A stretch of DNA of 64,000 bases from Flavobacteriales bacterium UBA4110 (GCA_002383165.1 DFXK01000014.1:139808-203807); one strand, 5' to 3'. Shown: positions 50,165 through 59,346, counted from the stretch's first letter. Program-made: numbers and translations. The notes: a model not told the origin generated them from the letters alone.

Positions 50165-50817
50165 GATTTCAAATTCTTCATCAGAATAGCTTCCATTTTT
50201 TCGTAACCTAATTTGGTTGGGTGAATTCCGTCCTCTGCAATTTCTTTAGGCAAACCATTTTTCTCATCTTTTAAAACTGAATGATAATCCACATAAATGA
50301 TATGATTCTTCTGCGCGTAATCTTTTATCATTTTGTTCAGTGCGATTACTTTGTCAGCAGGCTGCATGTCTTTTCTCCAAGGGAAATCATAAGCAGGAAG
50401 GACAGAACATAAAATCACTTTGATATCGTTTGCTTTTGCTAATTCCGTCATTGATACAATATTTCCAAACACTTTATCCAAAGAAATCGGACCTTGATTT
50501 TCCGCAATATCATTGGTTCCGGCAAGAATAATGACACATTTAGGTTTTAGTTTAATTACATCTTCTCGGAATCTCAAAAGCATTTGAGAAGTCACTTGTC
50601 CACCAATTCCTCGTCCAACAAAATTATTTTTTGTGAAAAATTCTGGATCCGTGGCAAACCAACCTTCTGTGATGGAGTCGCCCATCAAAACAGAATTTGG
50701 AGCAATATTTTGAGAGAGAACTTCTTTATTTTGTTTTTGATATCTGCCAAAATTGGCAAAGTCTTGAGCGTATGACATAGTTGAAAGTAATAATAAAGCA
50801 AATGCTAGAGATTTCAT
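50161..50817 (-). CDS. SGNH/GDSL-family hydrolase
   Basis: A 218-residue secreted esterase-like enzyme. Signal peptide MKSLAFALLLLSTMSYAQ. Block I with the catalytic Ser is MGDSITEGWF, block II GRGIGGQVTSQMLLRF, block III ILAGTNDIA with the Asn of the oxyanion hole, and block V with catalytic Asp and His is EDGIHPTKLGYEKM. Such periplasmic enzymes often remove acyl groups from glycans; a specific substrate cannot be named. A -7 box (TATATTTG, complement of 50837-50844) lies 20 bases upstream. Confidence 0.9.
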   Translation of the reverse strand: MKSLAFALLLLSTMSYAQDFANFGRYQKQNKEVLSQNIAPNSVLMGDSITEGWFATDPEFFTKNNFVGRGIGGQVTSQMLLRFREDVIKLKPKCVIILAGTNDIAENQGPISLDKVFGNIVSMTELAKANDIKVILCSVLPAYDFPWRKDMQPADKVIALNKMIKDYAQKNHIIYVDYHSVLKDEKNGLPKEIAEDGIHPTKLGYEKMEAILMKNLKS

Positions 50818-50982
50818 TATTTCTAAATTAGATTATCAAATATATGAAATAAGAATAATGATAAATTTATTTCTTAGGATTTAGCTAAGCGAAGCGCCTT
50901 TGTGAACCTTAAAATGTTTTAAATAATTATAAAAGAATCTTTGCGGACTTTTTGTTCAAAATATTATCAATAATTTTACAAA

Positions 50983-51222
50983 ATGGAAAACACTTCGAAA
51001 GACCCTTTACATGGAAAACGTCTAGATACAATTCTGGAAGAATTGCTAGAATACTACAAAGGTTATGGAGAATTGGGAAAACAAATCAACATCAAATGTT
51101 TCACTGGTGAAAATCCCAGTGTGCAATCTTCTCTGAAATTCCTACGGAAAACCGATTGGGCTAGAGCAAAAGTCGAGAGTTTGTATCTCTATGTTTTGAG
51201 ACAGAAAAAGAAAGGATTATGA
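50983..51222 (+). CDS. VF530-family DNA-binding protein
   Basis: A 79-residue protein of the VF530 (DUF2132) family, named for a Vibrio fischeri structure with a DNA-binding fold. Landmarks are DPLHGKRLDTILEELLEYYKGYGELGKQINIKCFTGENPSVQSSLKFLRKTDWARAKVESLYL (key residues LHGKRLD, NPS..SSLKFLR-T-WAR). It has the normal length. The gene is alone between two minus-strand genes and its role in the cell is unknown. Confidence 0.9.
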   Translation: MENTSKDPLHGKRLDTILEELLEYYKGYGELGKQINIKCFTGENPSVQSSLKFLRKTDWARAKVESLYLYVLRQKKKGL

Positions 51223-51305
51223 TCTCGCTGATTTGGCAGATTGCGCTGATTTAAGGTTTAAATATCTGCAAAATCAATTGAATCTGCGAGAAATTATAAT
51301 TTATA

Positions 51306-51683
51306 TCAATCCAAAAATTCTCCAGTCACATAATACCAGCGATTCTGAATCATTTTGAATTGTGACAACTCGTGATGAACTTGTGGTTTTCCATTTTCAT
51401 CAATATAAAAAGCCTTAAACTCTACTTTATTAGTTGAAGGTTTATCGATAATTTCCAGCTTCGTCCATTCATTGATTTCTCCCCATTTCTGCAAGTCTTT
51501 TTTGTTATGAAATTGCCTTTTGTTAGGCGAAGTTGTTTCCCAAAGATATTCTCCATTCGGGATTGCGAAAGCTGAAAATCTTGAACGCATAAGAGCTTCC
51601 GCAGTTGGCGCAAATTTCTCTTTCAAGTGATAAGGCTGACAGCAATTTTTATAGGATTTTCCGGAACAACAAGGACATTTCAT
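51306..51683 (-). CDS. YchJ-family protein
   Basis: A 125-residue protein of the UPF0225/YchJ class. The N-terminal SEC-C-like metal motif is MKCPCCSGKSYKNCCQPYH (four cysteine ligands), followed by AEALMRSRFSAFAIPNGEYLWETTSP, the usual NTF2-like YchJ domain. Only the N-terminal SEC-C is present; many homologues also carry one at the C-terminus. Function unknown. Confidence 0.9.
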   Translation of the reverse strand: MKCPCCSGKSYKNCCQPYHLKEKFAPTAEALMRSRFSAFAIPNGEYLWETTSPNKRQFHNKKDLQKWGEINEWTKLEIIDKPSTNKVEFKAFYIDENGKPQVHHELSQFKMIQNRWYYVTGEFLD

Positions 51684-51718
51684 TTTATCAATTATAATAA
51701 AAGTTAGATTTTAAAAAT

Positions 51719-51788
51719 TGTCATTCCGAGGAACGAGGAATCTCAAATTAGATTTCTCGACTACACTTTGTTTCGCTCGAAATGACAA
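51719..51788. repeat. GTCATTC-GAGG-GAATC palindromic repeat
   Basis: Left arm TGTCATTCCGAGGAACGAGG AATCT and right arm TTTCGCTCGAAATGACA are inverted around an AATTAGATTTC core. It lies between the M3 peptidase end and the YchJ gene and has the same class of ends as the element at 43421. Confidence 0.85.
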
Positions 51789-51798
51789 TCATAAATTT

Positions 51799-53811
51799 TT
51801 AATCAAAAGCTCTTTTCAAAAGACTTTCCACTTCTGGTTCTCTGCCACGGAAGTTTTTGTATAATTCCATTGGATTTTTGGTTCCGCCAGAGGAAAGAAG
51901 AATTTTATATTTTGCAGCAATTTCCGGGTTGAAAATGCCATTTTCTTTGAAATATTGGAACGCATCCGCATCCAAAACTTCCGCCCATTTGTAAGAGTAA
52001 TATCCCGCCGAATATCCGCCTTGGAAGATGTGTGAAAAACTTGGGCTTGCCGCAGTTTCAGGGTTGCTTGGATATAGATTGGTTGCTTTGGTTTCTTCTG
52101 TTTCAAACGTTTTGATGTCGGCAACTTTGTCAGATTTTGTGTGATAAGCCATATCCAATAATCCAAATCCAAGCTGTCTAAAAGTTTGATAACCTTCCAT
52201 AAAAGATTTACTTTGTGATAATTTCTCAATTTTTTCTGTTGGAAGAATTTCTCCGGTTTGATAATGTTTTGCGAAGGTTTTCAAAAATTCTGGTTCGTAG
52301 CAATAGTTTTCCAAAAACTGAGAAGGTAATTCTACAAAATCCCACTTCACCGAAGTTCCAGAAAGGTTCGGGTATTGCGTATCTGCCAAAACGCCGTGAA
52401 GCGCGTGACCAAATTCGTGGAACAAAGTTGTTACTTCTTGGAAAGTCAATAGACTTGGCGTGTCTTTCGTAGGTTTTGTGAAGTTGCAAACGACAGAAAT
52501 ATGTGGACGAGAATTTTCGCCGTTTTGTTTATATTGATTTTTATAACTCGTCATCCAAGCGCCTGCACGTTTTCCTTTTCTTGGATGATAATCTGCGTAG
52601 AGTAGAGATTTGTAATTTCCGTTTTCTGTGATTTCGTAGGTTTTCACGTCAGAGTGGTATTTCTGAACATCATTAATTTCTTTGAATTCCAATCCGAATA
52701 ATTTTCCGGCTAATCCAAAAACAGCTTCCTGAACTTTTTCCAATTGGAAATAAGGTTTCAGTTCCTCATCATCAATATCGAATTTTTGTTTTCTTAATTT
52801 CTCGGCATAGAAAGTGTGGTCATAACTTTGGATATCATCAATTCCGTCAGCTTTTGCTAATGATTTCAATTCTTCGATTTCTTTTTGAGCGTAAGGTGTT
52901 GCTTTTTCTAGAAGTTCATTCAGAAATTCGAAAACTTTTGCGGGCGATTGTGCCATTCTTTCTTCCAGAACAAAATCTGCATAATTCTTATAGCCTAACA
53001 ATTCCGCTTTTTCCTGACGAAGTTTTACGATTTCTTTAATCAAATTCTGATTGTCATACTCTCCGCCATCAAATGATTTTTTTCCGTTAGCTAAAGCCAA
53101 TTCTTTCCTCAATTCACGGTTTTCAGCGTAAGTCATTGCCGGAAGATAACTTGGATATTGAAGCGTAATCACATAACCTTCCAAACCTTTTTCCTTCGCA
53201 TCTTCCTCGTATTGTTGAAGGATTGCTTCAGGAATTCCTTTCAATTCTTCTTTGTCAATAATATGTTTGAAATAAGCGTTGGTTGAAGCCAGAGCATTTT
53301 GCCCGAACTGAAGTGATTTGATAGACAAATCCATATTGATTTTATCCAGTTTCTTTTTGTCTTCTTTACTTAATAATACACCGCTTCTTACGAAACCTTT
53401 GTAAGTTTCGTTGAGTAAAGTTTGCTGTTCTTCGTTCAATGACAAACTGTCTTTTTGGTCGTAAACGCTTTTGATTCTTTCGAATAGTTTTTCGTTTTGA
53501 GAAATTTTGGAAGAAAATTCTGTCAAAAGTGGCGAAACTTCCTGAGCGATTTTCTGAATCTCGTCATTGGTTTCAGCAGAATTCAGGTTGAAGAAAATGT
53601 TGGAAACTCTGTCCAATCGTTCTCCAGAGAAAGCCATTGCTTCGATTATGTTTTCAAAAGTTGGAGCTTCTGGATTGTTGGTGATGTCATCAATTTCTTT
53701 TTCGGAAGTTTTGATTAATTCCTGAAAAGCGGGAAGATAATGCTCTTCTTTGATTTCCTGAAAAGGCGATGAAGTATATTTTGTATTGAATTTTTCTAAA
53801 AGTGGATTCAT
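51799..53811 (-). CDS. M3-family metallopeptidase (oligopeptidase A / Dcp-like)
   Basis: A 670-residue cytoplasmic zinc peptidase that degrades peptides. The HEFGH zinc motif is at His465-His469 (TLFHEFGHALHGVLA), with the third ligand expected in the downstream ENYCYEPEFL region. The C-terminal SHIFQGGYSAGYYSYKWAEVLDADAF block is typical of the family. No signal peptide, so it is probably the cytosolic peptidyl-dipeptidase or oligopeptidase A type. Length is normal. The upstream region holds only repeat elements. Confidence 0.94.
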   Translation of the reverse strand: MNPLLEKFNTKYTSSPFQEIKEEHYLPAFQELIKTSEKEIDDITNNPEAPTFENIIEAMAFSGERLDRVSNIFFNLNSAETNDEIQKIAQEVSPLLTEFSSKISQNEKLFERIKSVYDQKDSLSLNEEQQTLLNETYKGFVRSGVLLSKEDKKKLDKINMDLSIKSLQFGQNALASTNAYFKHIIDKEELKGIPEAILQQYEEDAKEKGLEGYVITLQYPSYLPAMTYAENRELRKELALANGKKSFDGGEYDNQNLIKEIVKLRQEKAELLGYKNYADFVLEERMAQSPAKVFEFLNELLEKATPYAQKEIEELKSLAKADGIDDIQSYDHTFYAEKLRKQKFDIDDEELKPYFQLEKVQEAVFGLAGKLFGLEFKEINDVQKYHSDVKTYEITENGNYKSLLYADYHPRKGKRAGAWMTSYKNQYKQNGENSRPHISVVCNFTKPTKDTPSLLTFQEVTTLFHEFGHALHGVLADTQYPNLSGTSVKWDFVELPSQFLENYCYEPEFLKTFAKHYQTGEILPTEKIEKLSQSKSFMEGYQTFRQLGFGLLDMAYHTKSDKVADIKTFETEETKATNLYPSNPETAASPSFSHIFQGGYSAGYYSYKWAEVLDADAFQYFKENGIFNPEIAAKYKILLSSGGTKNPMELYKNFRGREPEVESLLKRAFD

Positions 53812-53841
53812 TTTTTCGATTTGAATTTTTACTATTTAATT

Positions 53842-53922
53842 TGAGACTCTTCGACTTCGCTCAGAGTGACATTTCTAATACTAATTGTTTTTTAGCAATG
53901 TCAGGCTGAGGTTCTCGAAGCC
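53842..53922. repeat. Inverted GTGACATT/AATGTCA palindromic repeat
   Basis: GACTTCGCTCAGAGTGACATT and AATGTCAGGCTGAGGTTCTC form inverted arms about 25 bases apart, with the same GTCA-type ends as the copies at 43421 and 51719. Confidence 0.75.
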
Positions 53923-53982
53923 CTTTTCTTATTTTGTTGAAATCACAAATTTAGTACCTAAAGTTGAAAGTATGACAAAATT

Positions 53983-54119
53983 GCGTCCTGGCTTGAGCGG
54001 AAATCCTTTTTTGCTTGTTGTCGAGTTCTATTTAACTTGAAATTGTCTGCAAAAAAGATTGACTTCGTCGAACCACTTCGTTAGGTTTGGGAGCGGAAGA
54101 CAGATAAAGGCGCCCTAAT
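53983..54119 (-). repeat. Second copy of the dispersed GCTCAAGCC...GCGCC element, inverted
   Basis: Read on the minus strand it ends AAAAAAGGATTTCCGCTCAA and contains GCGCCTTTATCTGTCTTCCG near its other side, matching the ends of the element at 44989-45068 in opposite orientation; the middle differs in length. The remaining sequence between 53812 and 54192 shows nothing else. Confidence 0.6.
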
Positions 54120-54192
54120 AAATTTTCTAGCAGCTGAGGTGGTTTTTATTTAAAATTGATTTAGATTTGTTTCCAACTTAAAACTAACTATT

Positions 54193-54723
54193 ATGAAGAA
54201 ATTTTTGAAAATTATAGGCGTTATTTTGGCGATTTTCATTGCTTATTGCGTGATTGCAATGTTGTTTTTTGACAGCAAATGTCATAACGAACAATCTCTA
54301 GTTATCAATGCTCCGAAAGAAAAAGTGTGGCAAAATGTAAACTCGATGAAAGCTTTCAACACTTGGAATCCTTGGATGAAATACGATCCGAATCTGGTTG
54401 TAACTTACAAAGGAAACGCTGGCGAAGTAGGTGACGGCTACACTTGGAAGGGGAATGATGATGTGGGCGAAGGCGAACAAGAAATCACGGCGATTGTTCC
54501 AAATGAGAAAGTTGCAACGAAAATGCATTTTATCAAACCGATGGATGATAATGCGACTTCGGACTTGCTTCTTGCAATAGAAGGTTCTGGAACAAAAGTG
54601 ACTTGGAATATTGATTATGAAATTGAAACGCTTTTCAAACCAATGATACCGATGATGACTTGGCAGATGAACAAATCTTTCTCGGAAGGTCTTGGAAAAC
54701 TGAAAGCACTTTCTGAAAAATAA
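54193..54723 (+). CDS. SRPBCC-family protein with an N-terminal membrane anchor
   Basis: A 176-residue protein. The first 25 residues (KIIGVILAIFIAYCVIAMLFF) are a single transmembrane helix. The rest is a polyketide-cyclase-like (SRPBCC/START) fold: SLVINAPKEKVWQNVNSMKAFNTWNPWMKYDP and a C-terminal KSFSEGLGKLKAL. The conserved W-x-x-W region may line a small-molecule pocket. No enzymatic residue can be identified. It ends at a perfect palindromic terminator. Confidence 0.88.
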   Translation: MKKFLKIIGVILAIFIAYCVIAMLFFDSKCHNEQSLVINAPKEKVWQNVNSMKAFNTWNPWMKYDPNLVVTYKGNAGEVGDGYTWKGNDDVGEGEQEITAIVPNEKVATKMHFIKPMDDNATSDLLLAIEGSGTKVTWNIDYEIETLFKPMIPMMTWQMNKSFSEGLGKLKALSEK

Positions 54724-54730
54724 AAAACAA

Positions 54731-54758
54731 AAAACGCCTCAGCTAGCTGAGGCGTTTT
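54731..54758. terminator. Perfectly palindromic bidirectional terminator
   Basis: AAAACGCCTCAGCT followed by its exact complement AGCTGAGGCGTTTT, 28 bases with no mismatch, between the convergent SRPBCC and amylase genes. Confidence 0.93.
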
Positions 54759-54784
54759 CATTTGATTTGAAAATTTATTTTGTC

Positions 54785-57613
54785 TTATTTGATGATTAGT
54801 TTAGAAACCGACAAACCTTCATCTGACTTTAATTGTACTAAGTAATTTCCTGTTCCAATTCCGTTTAAAGAGAATGTTTCGTCTCCTTTAGCAGATTTCA
54901 GTCCGAAAGATTTTACTAATTTTCCATTTAAGTCATAGATATTGATTTGTCCGTTTTTAGCTTTGTTATATCTGATTTTCAATAATCCGTCAGTCGCTGG
55001 ATTTTGAGTGATTTGCAATGATGTTTTGTTAGCATCAATTTTAGTTTCGTCAGTTGCTAAAGTTCTTTGATTACCAAAAATTCTGAATTCTCCTGGCTGA
55101 AGTGTAACTGTTGTAGAAGCACTTGCAGACATAGAAGTGTTATCCATCAAATTATACCAAGTTCCGGCGTAAGGGAAATTAGGTGTTACAGTTTGAGCGG
55201 TTGTTGTGAAGTTGGCGACTACAACTACATTTTTCAAAGAAGTTGAAGGTAAAGCATCATTCCAAACAAAAATTCTTGGTAAAAGATTTCCTGATTCTAC
55301 TGTGAAAGTAGTTGTATCAAAAACTTGATTAGACAATCTGATTGCTAATATTTTTGACCAAGTATCATAAACCGCTTTTCTATTAGCGTTGGTATCATAA
55401 CCTAAAGTGAAAGCTACTGGTTTTGGAGAAGTTCTACAATCGTTGCTAATCGTTCCGTTTTCGCATCTGTTGATACTGAATTCGTAACCTAATTCTCCAA
55501 ATTGCCAAATCATTTTTGGACCAGGAACAGTGAAGAAAACTGCGCCAAATGCTTTTTGTCTATCAAGAGCTGTATTCAAGTCTTTAACATTGTAAGAGCC
55601 GTTGGTGTTTCCGTAAGCTAGGTTTTTGAACATTAATCTTTCTTCGTCGTGACTTTCGCCATAGCTGATGTTTCTTCTTTCAGAAAAAGTATGGTTTTCG
55701 AAATGCACTCTGTTGAAGTTGCTGTCAGAATCATAACCCAATGTATTTTGATTGTAAGCTCCAACTAGATTGTCCCACATCATTACACCTTTTCCTTCAT
55801 TCAGTCTGTAATTTGCCCACTCTCTTTCTTCAGCGTTTCCTCCCAAATGTTCAAAAATAATATATGAAGTTGGATCGTAAGACCATTGATAATCTGAGTA
55901 TAACTTCAAAACATCAACTCTGTCTTGCTGATAAGCTCCGGTACAAGATTCGTCCGTAGCGGTACAATTCTGTGTAAATCCTTTCGTTAAATCCCAACGG
56001 AATCCGTCAATTTTATATTCAGAAATCCATTGTTCCAAAACTCTGTTTACATAATATCTCGTTTCAGGTTTTGAATGATTGAAATCGTAGAAAACACTAT
56101 AAGCGTGTTTTGCAACTTGATTGAAATATGGATTGTTCGCTGCTACATCTCCATAACCACCAGTTGTACTTGTTGACCAAAGTCTTTCCAACGGCGATCT
56201 TCCTGAAGCGTGATTAAGCGCAACATCCAGAATTACAGCAATCCCGTTTTGGTGGCATTTATCAATAAACTCTTTGAATTTTTCTGGAGTTCCATAAGCT
56301 TTATCTAATGCTAAATGGAACCCTGGGTTGTATCCCCAAGAATTATTTCCATCAAATTCCATTACTGGCATCAACTCGATTGCGTTGACATTTAATCCTT
56401 TGATGTAAGGGATTTTGTCAATCATTGCCTGCCAGTTTTTTCCTTCGGTAAAATCTCTTACTAGAGCTTCATAAACAATTAGATTTTGTTTTGCAGGTTT
56501 TTGGAAGTTGGTTACAGTCCAGTTGTATGCCGGTTTTGCAGTCTGGATTACAGAAACATCATATTGCTGTCCAGTAGGATAAGCAGGCAGTCCAGGATAA
56601 GTTGTAGAAGAGATCCAAGGATCATCATCCGGAGACAATACTAAAGTAGAATAGGGATCCGCAACCTTAACACCATCACTAGTTCTATATTGGAAGGTGT
56701 AAACTTGCTGAGGAGTCAATCCTGAGATTTCTATCCAATAAAGGTTGGGGTTGGTAGCATCTCTCTTCATCAGATAGTTGGAAGATACCTCCCAATTATT
56801 AAAGCTTCCAATGACGTGAACGTAACTCTTAAAAGGCGCATAAAGTGCTAAGCCAACTTTAGTCGGATCATTTGGATCATAATTAATTCCCTGTCTTATA
56901 TATGAAGGTATGGCTGCCGTTTGTACGGTTGGAGTTGGTGAAATTGAGAATTTTGATGTTAATACTGTTCCGTCCAAAACGCTTGTTGCGATTACTTCCA
57001 TCTGGCTGTCTATAGTTACATTATACTGAGTGAACATAGATGTAACATTGTTTGCCGAATAGACTTGGTTACCATTTGCTTTTACAACAAAATTAGCTGC
57101 AAGGCTTGTGCTGTAGGATATAGGATAATTACTTCCTGAAGAAATAAAATTAACACTTCCGTTTTTTGGTGTAGTATTTACAAACTGGAATTTACCTACT
57201 TCCGAATAGATATCCTGAGATTGTCCGTTTCCAGTTTTGGTTTTTAAAAGAAAACCAATTCTTCCGATTCCTGTTCTGTTATAAAAAGTTCTAGGAACAA
57301 ATGTGATTGTGTATGTGTCTGTTCCAGAATTGTAAGTTAACATGTTGGTCTCATTGGATGAAGTCCAAGCAGTTCCGTTTGTAGGACAGTCAATGCTATT
57401 AGCATCGTTGCTGTCGTAGGACCAAGCCCAAAGATATAGTGCATTGTTGGTAACACCCCAAGTGGACTCGTTAATACTACTTCCATTAAATGTAATGGTA
57501 ATCGATTCGTCTTCGTTAAAGGAGGCTGGACTGATAGAGTAGGTTACCGTTTGGGTCTGCGCATACGCTGAGATTGCTATAAAAAAAGCAATCAGGTTGT
57601 AAAATAATTTCAT
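54785..57613 (-). CDS. Secreted GH13 alpha-amylase-like protein with T9SS type A sorting domain
   Basis: A 942-residue secreted enzyme. Signal peptide MKLFYNLIAFFIAISAYAQ; an N-terminal region of about 250 residues with beta-rich modules (SINESTWGVTNNALYLWAW), a CBM48-like piece (VGLALYAPFKSYVHVIGSFNNWEV), then the GH13 barrel (QNLIVYEALVRDF, VILDVALNHASG). The nucleophile lies in GFRWDLTKG (Asp541), the acid/base in IIFEHLGG (Glu588) and a third acid in YGESHDEERL. The last 80 residues (LYIYDLNGKLVKSFGLKSAK, YLVQLKSDEGLSVSKLIIK) form a type A sorting domain. It probably starts starch degradation at the cell surface or outside. Confidence 0.93.
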   Translation of the reverse strand: MKLFYNLIAFFIAISAYAQTQTVTYSISPASFNEDESITITFNGSSINESTWGVTNNALYLWAWSYDSNDANSIDCPTNGTAWTSSNETNMLTYNSGTDTYTITFVPRTFYNRTGIGRIGFLLKTKTGNGQSQDIYSEVGKFQFVNTTPKNGSVNFISSGSNYPISYSTSLAANFVVKANGNQVYSANNVTSMFTQYNVTIDSQMEVIATSVLDGTVLTSKFSISPTPTVQTAAIPSYIRQGINYDPNDPTKVGLALYAPFKSYVHVIGSFNNWEVSSNYLMKRDATNPNLYWIEISGLTPQQVYTFQYRTSDGVKVADPYSTLVLSPDDDPWISSTTYPGLPAYPTGQQYDVSVIQTAKPAYNWTVTNFQKPAKQNLIVYEALVRDFTEGKNWQAMIDKIPYIKGLNVNAIELMPVMEFDGNNSWGYNPGFHLALDKAYGTPEKFKEFIDKCHQNGIAVILDVALNHASGRSPLERLWSTSTTGGYGDVAANNPYFNQVAKHAYSVFYDFNHSKPETRYYVNRVLEQWISEYKIDGFRWDLTKGFTQNCTATDESCTGAYQQDRVDVLKLYSDYQWSYDPTSYIIFEHLGGNAEEREWANYRLNEGKGVMMWDNLVGAYNQNTLGYDSDSNFNRVHFENHTFSERRNISYGESHDEERLMFKNLAYGNTNGSYNVKDLNTALDRQKAFGAVFFTVPGPKMIWQFGELGYEFSINRCENGTISNDCRTSPKPVAFTLGYDTNANRKAVYDTWSKILAIRLSNQVFDTTTFTVESGNLLPRIFVWNDALPSTSLKNVVVVANFTTTAQTVTPNFPYAGTWYNLMDNTSMSASASTTVTLQPGEFRIFGNQRTLATDETKIDANKTSLQITQNPATDGLLKIRYNKAKNGQINIYDLNGKLVKSFGLKSAKGDETFSLNGIGTGNYLVQLKSDEGLSVSKLIIK

Positions 57614-58016
57614 AATGTTTAAGGTTCTATATAGAAGCTAAATATATACAAATTTTTATCATTTATAATAATTGCTTAAAACTAGTCTGCTTTGGTTTTA
57701 ATTAATTGAATATCATTAATTTAAAAATTTAATTGTAGTCATGAAGTTAAAATTCTAGATAATTTTTAAAGACGAAAACGGTTGTTGAAAATCTTTTTAT
57801 TTACAATTAATATTTTTCTTTTTTATCCTTTCTTATAAAATAATAGCCGGTAAAATTTTCATACTTAGTAAGAATTTCTATAATTTTACCACCAATAAAG
57901 AACATTAAACATTTGTTTTGGTTAAAAAATTATACTAAACTTTATATAAATTTTCATTCTAGTATTGATTAATCAATGTTTGTTTATAAATTGCAGTTTA
58001 TAATTCAATAAATAAT
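57614..58016. other. Divergent promoter region between the secreted amylase and an Lrp-type gene
   Basis: AT-rich sequence with no credible coding frame on either strand. It must hold both start regions. The only clear motif is the palindrome at 57964-57977 (separate entry). Confidence 0.5.
57964..57977. promoter_or_regulatory. Palindrome ATTGATTAATCAAT, candidate operator
   Basis: A perfect 14-base inverted repeat 39 bases before the Lrp-type gene. Lrp/AsnC regulators commonly bind near their own promoters, and the amylase gene begins on the other side, so the site could control both. Confidence 0.4.
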
Positions 58017-58487
58017 ATGAAGAGCGCATCCGAGTCCGGTTATCATTTAGACGGAGTTGATAAAGAAATTATTTATATGCTAATGGATAATGCAAAAACA
58101 TCCCTTGCGCATATCTCAAAGAATGTTGGCATCTCTACAACAGCAGTTCACCAAAGAATCAAAAAACTAGAACAAGCAGGTGTTATAGAAAATTCTATAT
58201 CATTCCTTAATCCTAGAAAAATTGGATACAAGGTAGTATCGTACATTGGAGTTTTCCTGGAGCAGCCAAGTCATTATCAAGACGCTATCAAGAATCTTAA
58301 CTTGGTAAACGAAGTGGTAGAAGCACATTACACAACAGGAAATTATACCATTTTCCTAAAAGTACTTTGTAAAGATAACGATCACTTGATGCAGATTCTT
58401 AACAAAATCCAAAAGCTGAAAGGCGTGACAAGAACTGAAACAATTCTTTCTTTGGAGCAAAGCATCAACAGACAGTTGAAAGTATAA
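58017..58487 (+). CDS. Lrp/AsnC-family transcriptional regulator
   Basis: A 156-residue regulator. The winged HTH lies in residues 10-65 (LDGVDKEIIYMLMDNAKTSLAHISKNVGISTTAVHQRIKKLEQAGVI; key residues TSLAHISKNVGIS). The C-terminal RAM (ligand/oligomer) domain follows (GVFLEQPSHYQDAIKNLNLV, AHYTTGNYTIFLKVLCKD). Effectors are usually amino acids. It is divergent from the secreted amylase and 63 bases before deoC, with a terminator in between. Confidence 0.93.
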   Translation: MKSASESGYHLDGVDKEIIYMLMDNAKTSLAHISKNVGISTTAVHQRIKKLEQAGVIENSISFLNPRKIGYKVVSYIGVFLEQPSHYQDAIKNLNLVNEVVEAHYTTGNYTIFLKVLCKDNDHLMQILNKIQKLKGVTRTETILSLEQSINRQLKV

Positions 58488-58507
58488 AAAAGTAAATATA
58501 TTTTTGG

Positions 58508-58538
58508 AAGGATACATAGAAGTTTGTATCCTTTTTTT
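58508..58538 (+). terminator. Rho-independent terminator after the Lrp gene
   Basis: AAGGATAC (58508-58515), loop ATAGAAGTTT, GTATCCTT (58526-58533), then T residues. Confidence 0.88.
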
Positions 58539-58550
58539 ATTTTTGTAATT

Positions 58551-59294
58551 ATGGAAATCAATCAATATTTAGACTCAACATACCTGAAAACTCCAGAACA
58601 ATCTGGGTTGACAGAAGAACAGACTTTTGAAAAAGTTAAAGAATTGACAGATGAGGCGATTGCTTACAACTTCAAAGAGGTAATGATTCGTCCAAACTAT
58701 GTGAAACTTATCAAAGATTATTTAGTTTCGAAAAATTCTGAAGTTTTGGTGGGAACAGTTATTGGTTTTCACGAGGGAACTTATTCTGTAGAAGATAAAT
58801 TGAAAGAAGCAAATCAAGCTGTTCTGGATGGCGTAGATGAGTTGGATTATGTTATCAATTATGAAGCTTTTAAGGCGGGTGATTTAGATTTGGTTAGAAA
58901 AGAATTTGTTGAAGGAACTAAATTAGGTTTAGATTTCGGTAAAACTGTAAAGTGGATTATAGAAATCGCAGCGCTGTCAGATGCTCAGATTGCTGATTTA
59001 ACTGCTAATATCTGGACTTGGGCACAAGAAAATTTTGAAGAAAAAGATTTCTCAAGAATCTTTGTAAAATCCTCAACAGGATTTTATGTAACCGAAGGTG
59101 GGAAACCAAATGGTGCCACTTTTGAAGGTGTAAAAATTATGCTAGATAATGCCGGAAAACTTCCTGTGAAAGCTGCTGGAGGTGTTAAAACTCCAGCTGA
59201 TGCAGAAAAAATGATTACAATGGGAATCCATAGAATCGGAACTTCATCAGCCAAAGCTCTTTTGGGCGAAGGTAAAAGCGATGGAGCCTACTAA
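58551..59294 (+). CDS. deoC: Deoxyribose-phosphate aldolase
   Basis: Class I aldolase of nucleoside salvage: deoxyribose-5-phosphate to acetaldehyde and glyceraldehyde-3-phosphate. The ATG at 58551 is chosen because the longer frame starts inside the upstream terminator. Motifs are QYLDSTYLKT at the start, VGTVIGFHEGTYS with the expected catalytic context, and FVKSSTGFYVTEGGKPNGATFE with the Schiff-base lysine in VKAAGGVKTPADAEKMI. Length (247 residues) is normal. Downstream of a terminator, so probably transcribed alone. Confidence 0.95.
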   Translation: MEINQYLDSTYLKTPEQSGLTEEQTFEKVKELTDEAIAYNFKEVMIRPNYVKLIKDYLVSKNSEVLVGTVIGFHEGTYSVEDKLKEANQAVLDGVDELDYVINYEAFKAGDLDLVRKEFVEGTKLGLDFGKTVKWIIEIAALSDAQIADLTANIWTWAQENFEEKDFSRIFVKSSTGFYVTEGGKPNGATFEGVKIMLDNAGKLPVKAAGGVKTPADAEKMITMGIHRIGTSSAKALLGEGKSDGAY

Positions 59295-59315
59295 TTTGCA
59301 TCTGTGATATAATGT

Positions 59316-59346
59316 AAAATTCTCTCAATTTTGAGAGAATTTTTAT
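59316..59346. terminator. Bidirectional terminator between deoC and the cytoplasmic amylase
   Basis: AAAATTCTCTCAA (59316-59328) pairs with TTGAGAGAATTTT (59331-59343), with runs on both sides. It lies between two convergent genes. Confidence 0.9.

Noticed and set aside
53812..54192. Possible non-coding RNA in the gap before the SRPBCC gene.
   Set aside because: The structure seen is explained by palindromic repeat elements, and no promoter or terminator frames a transcript.
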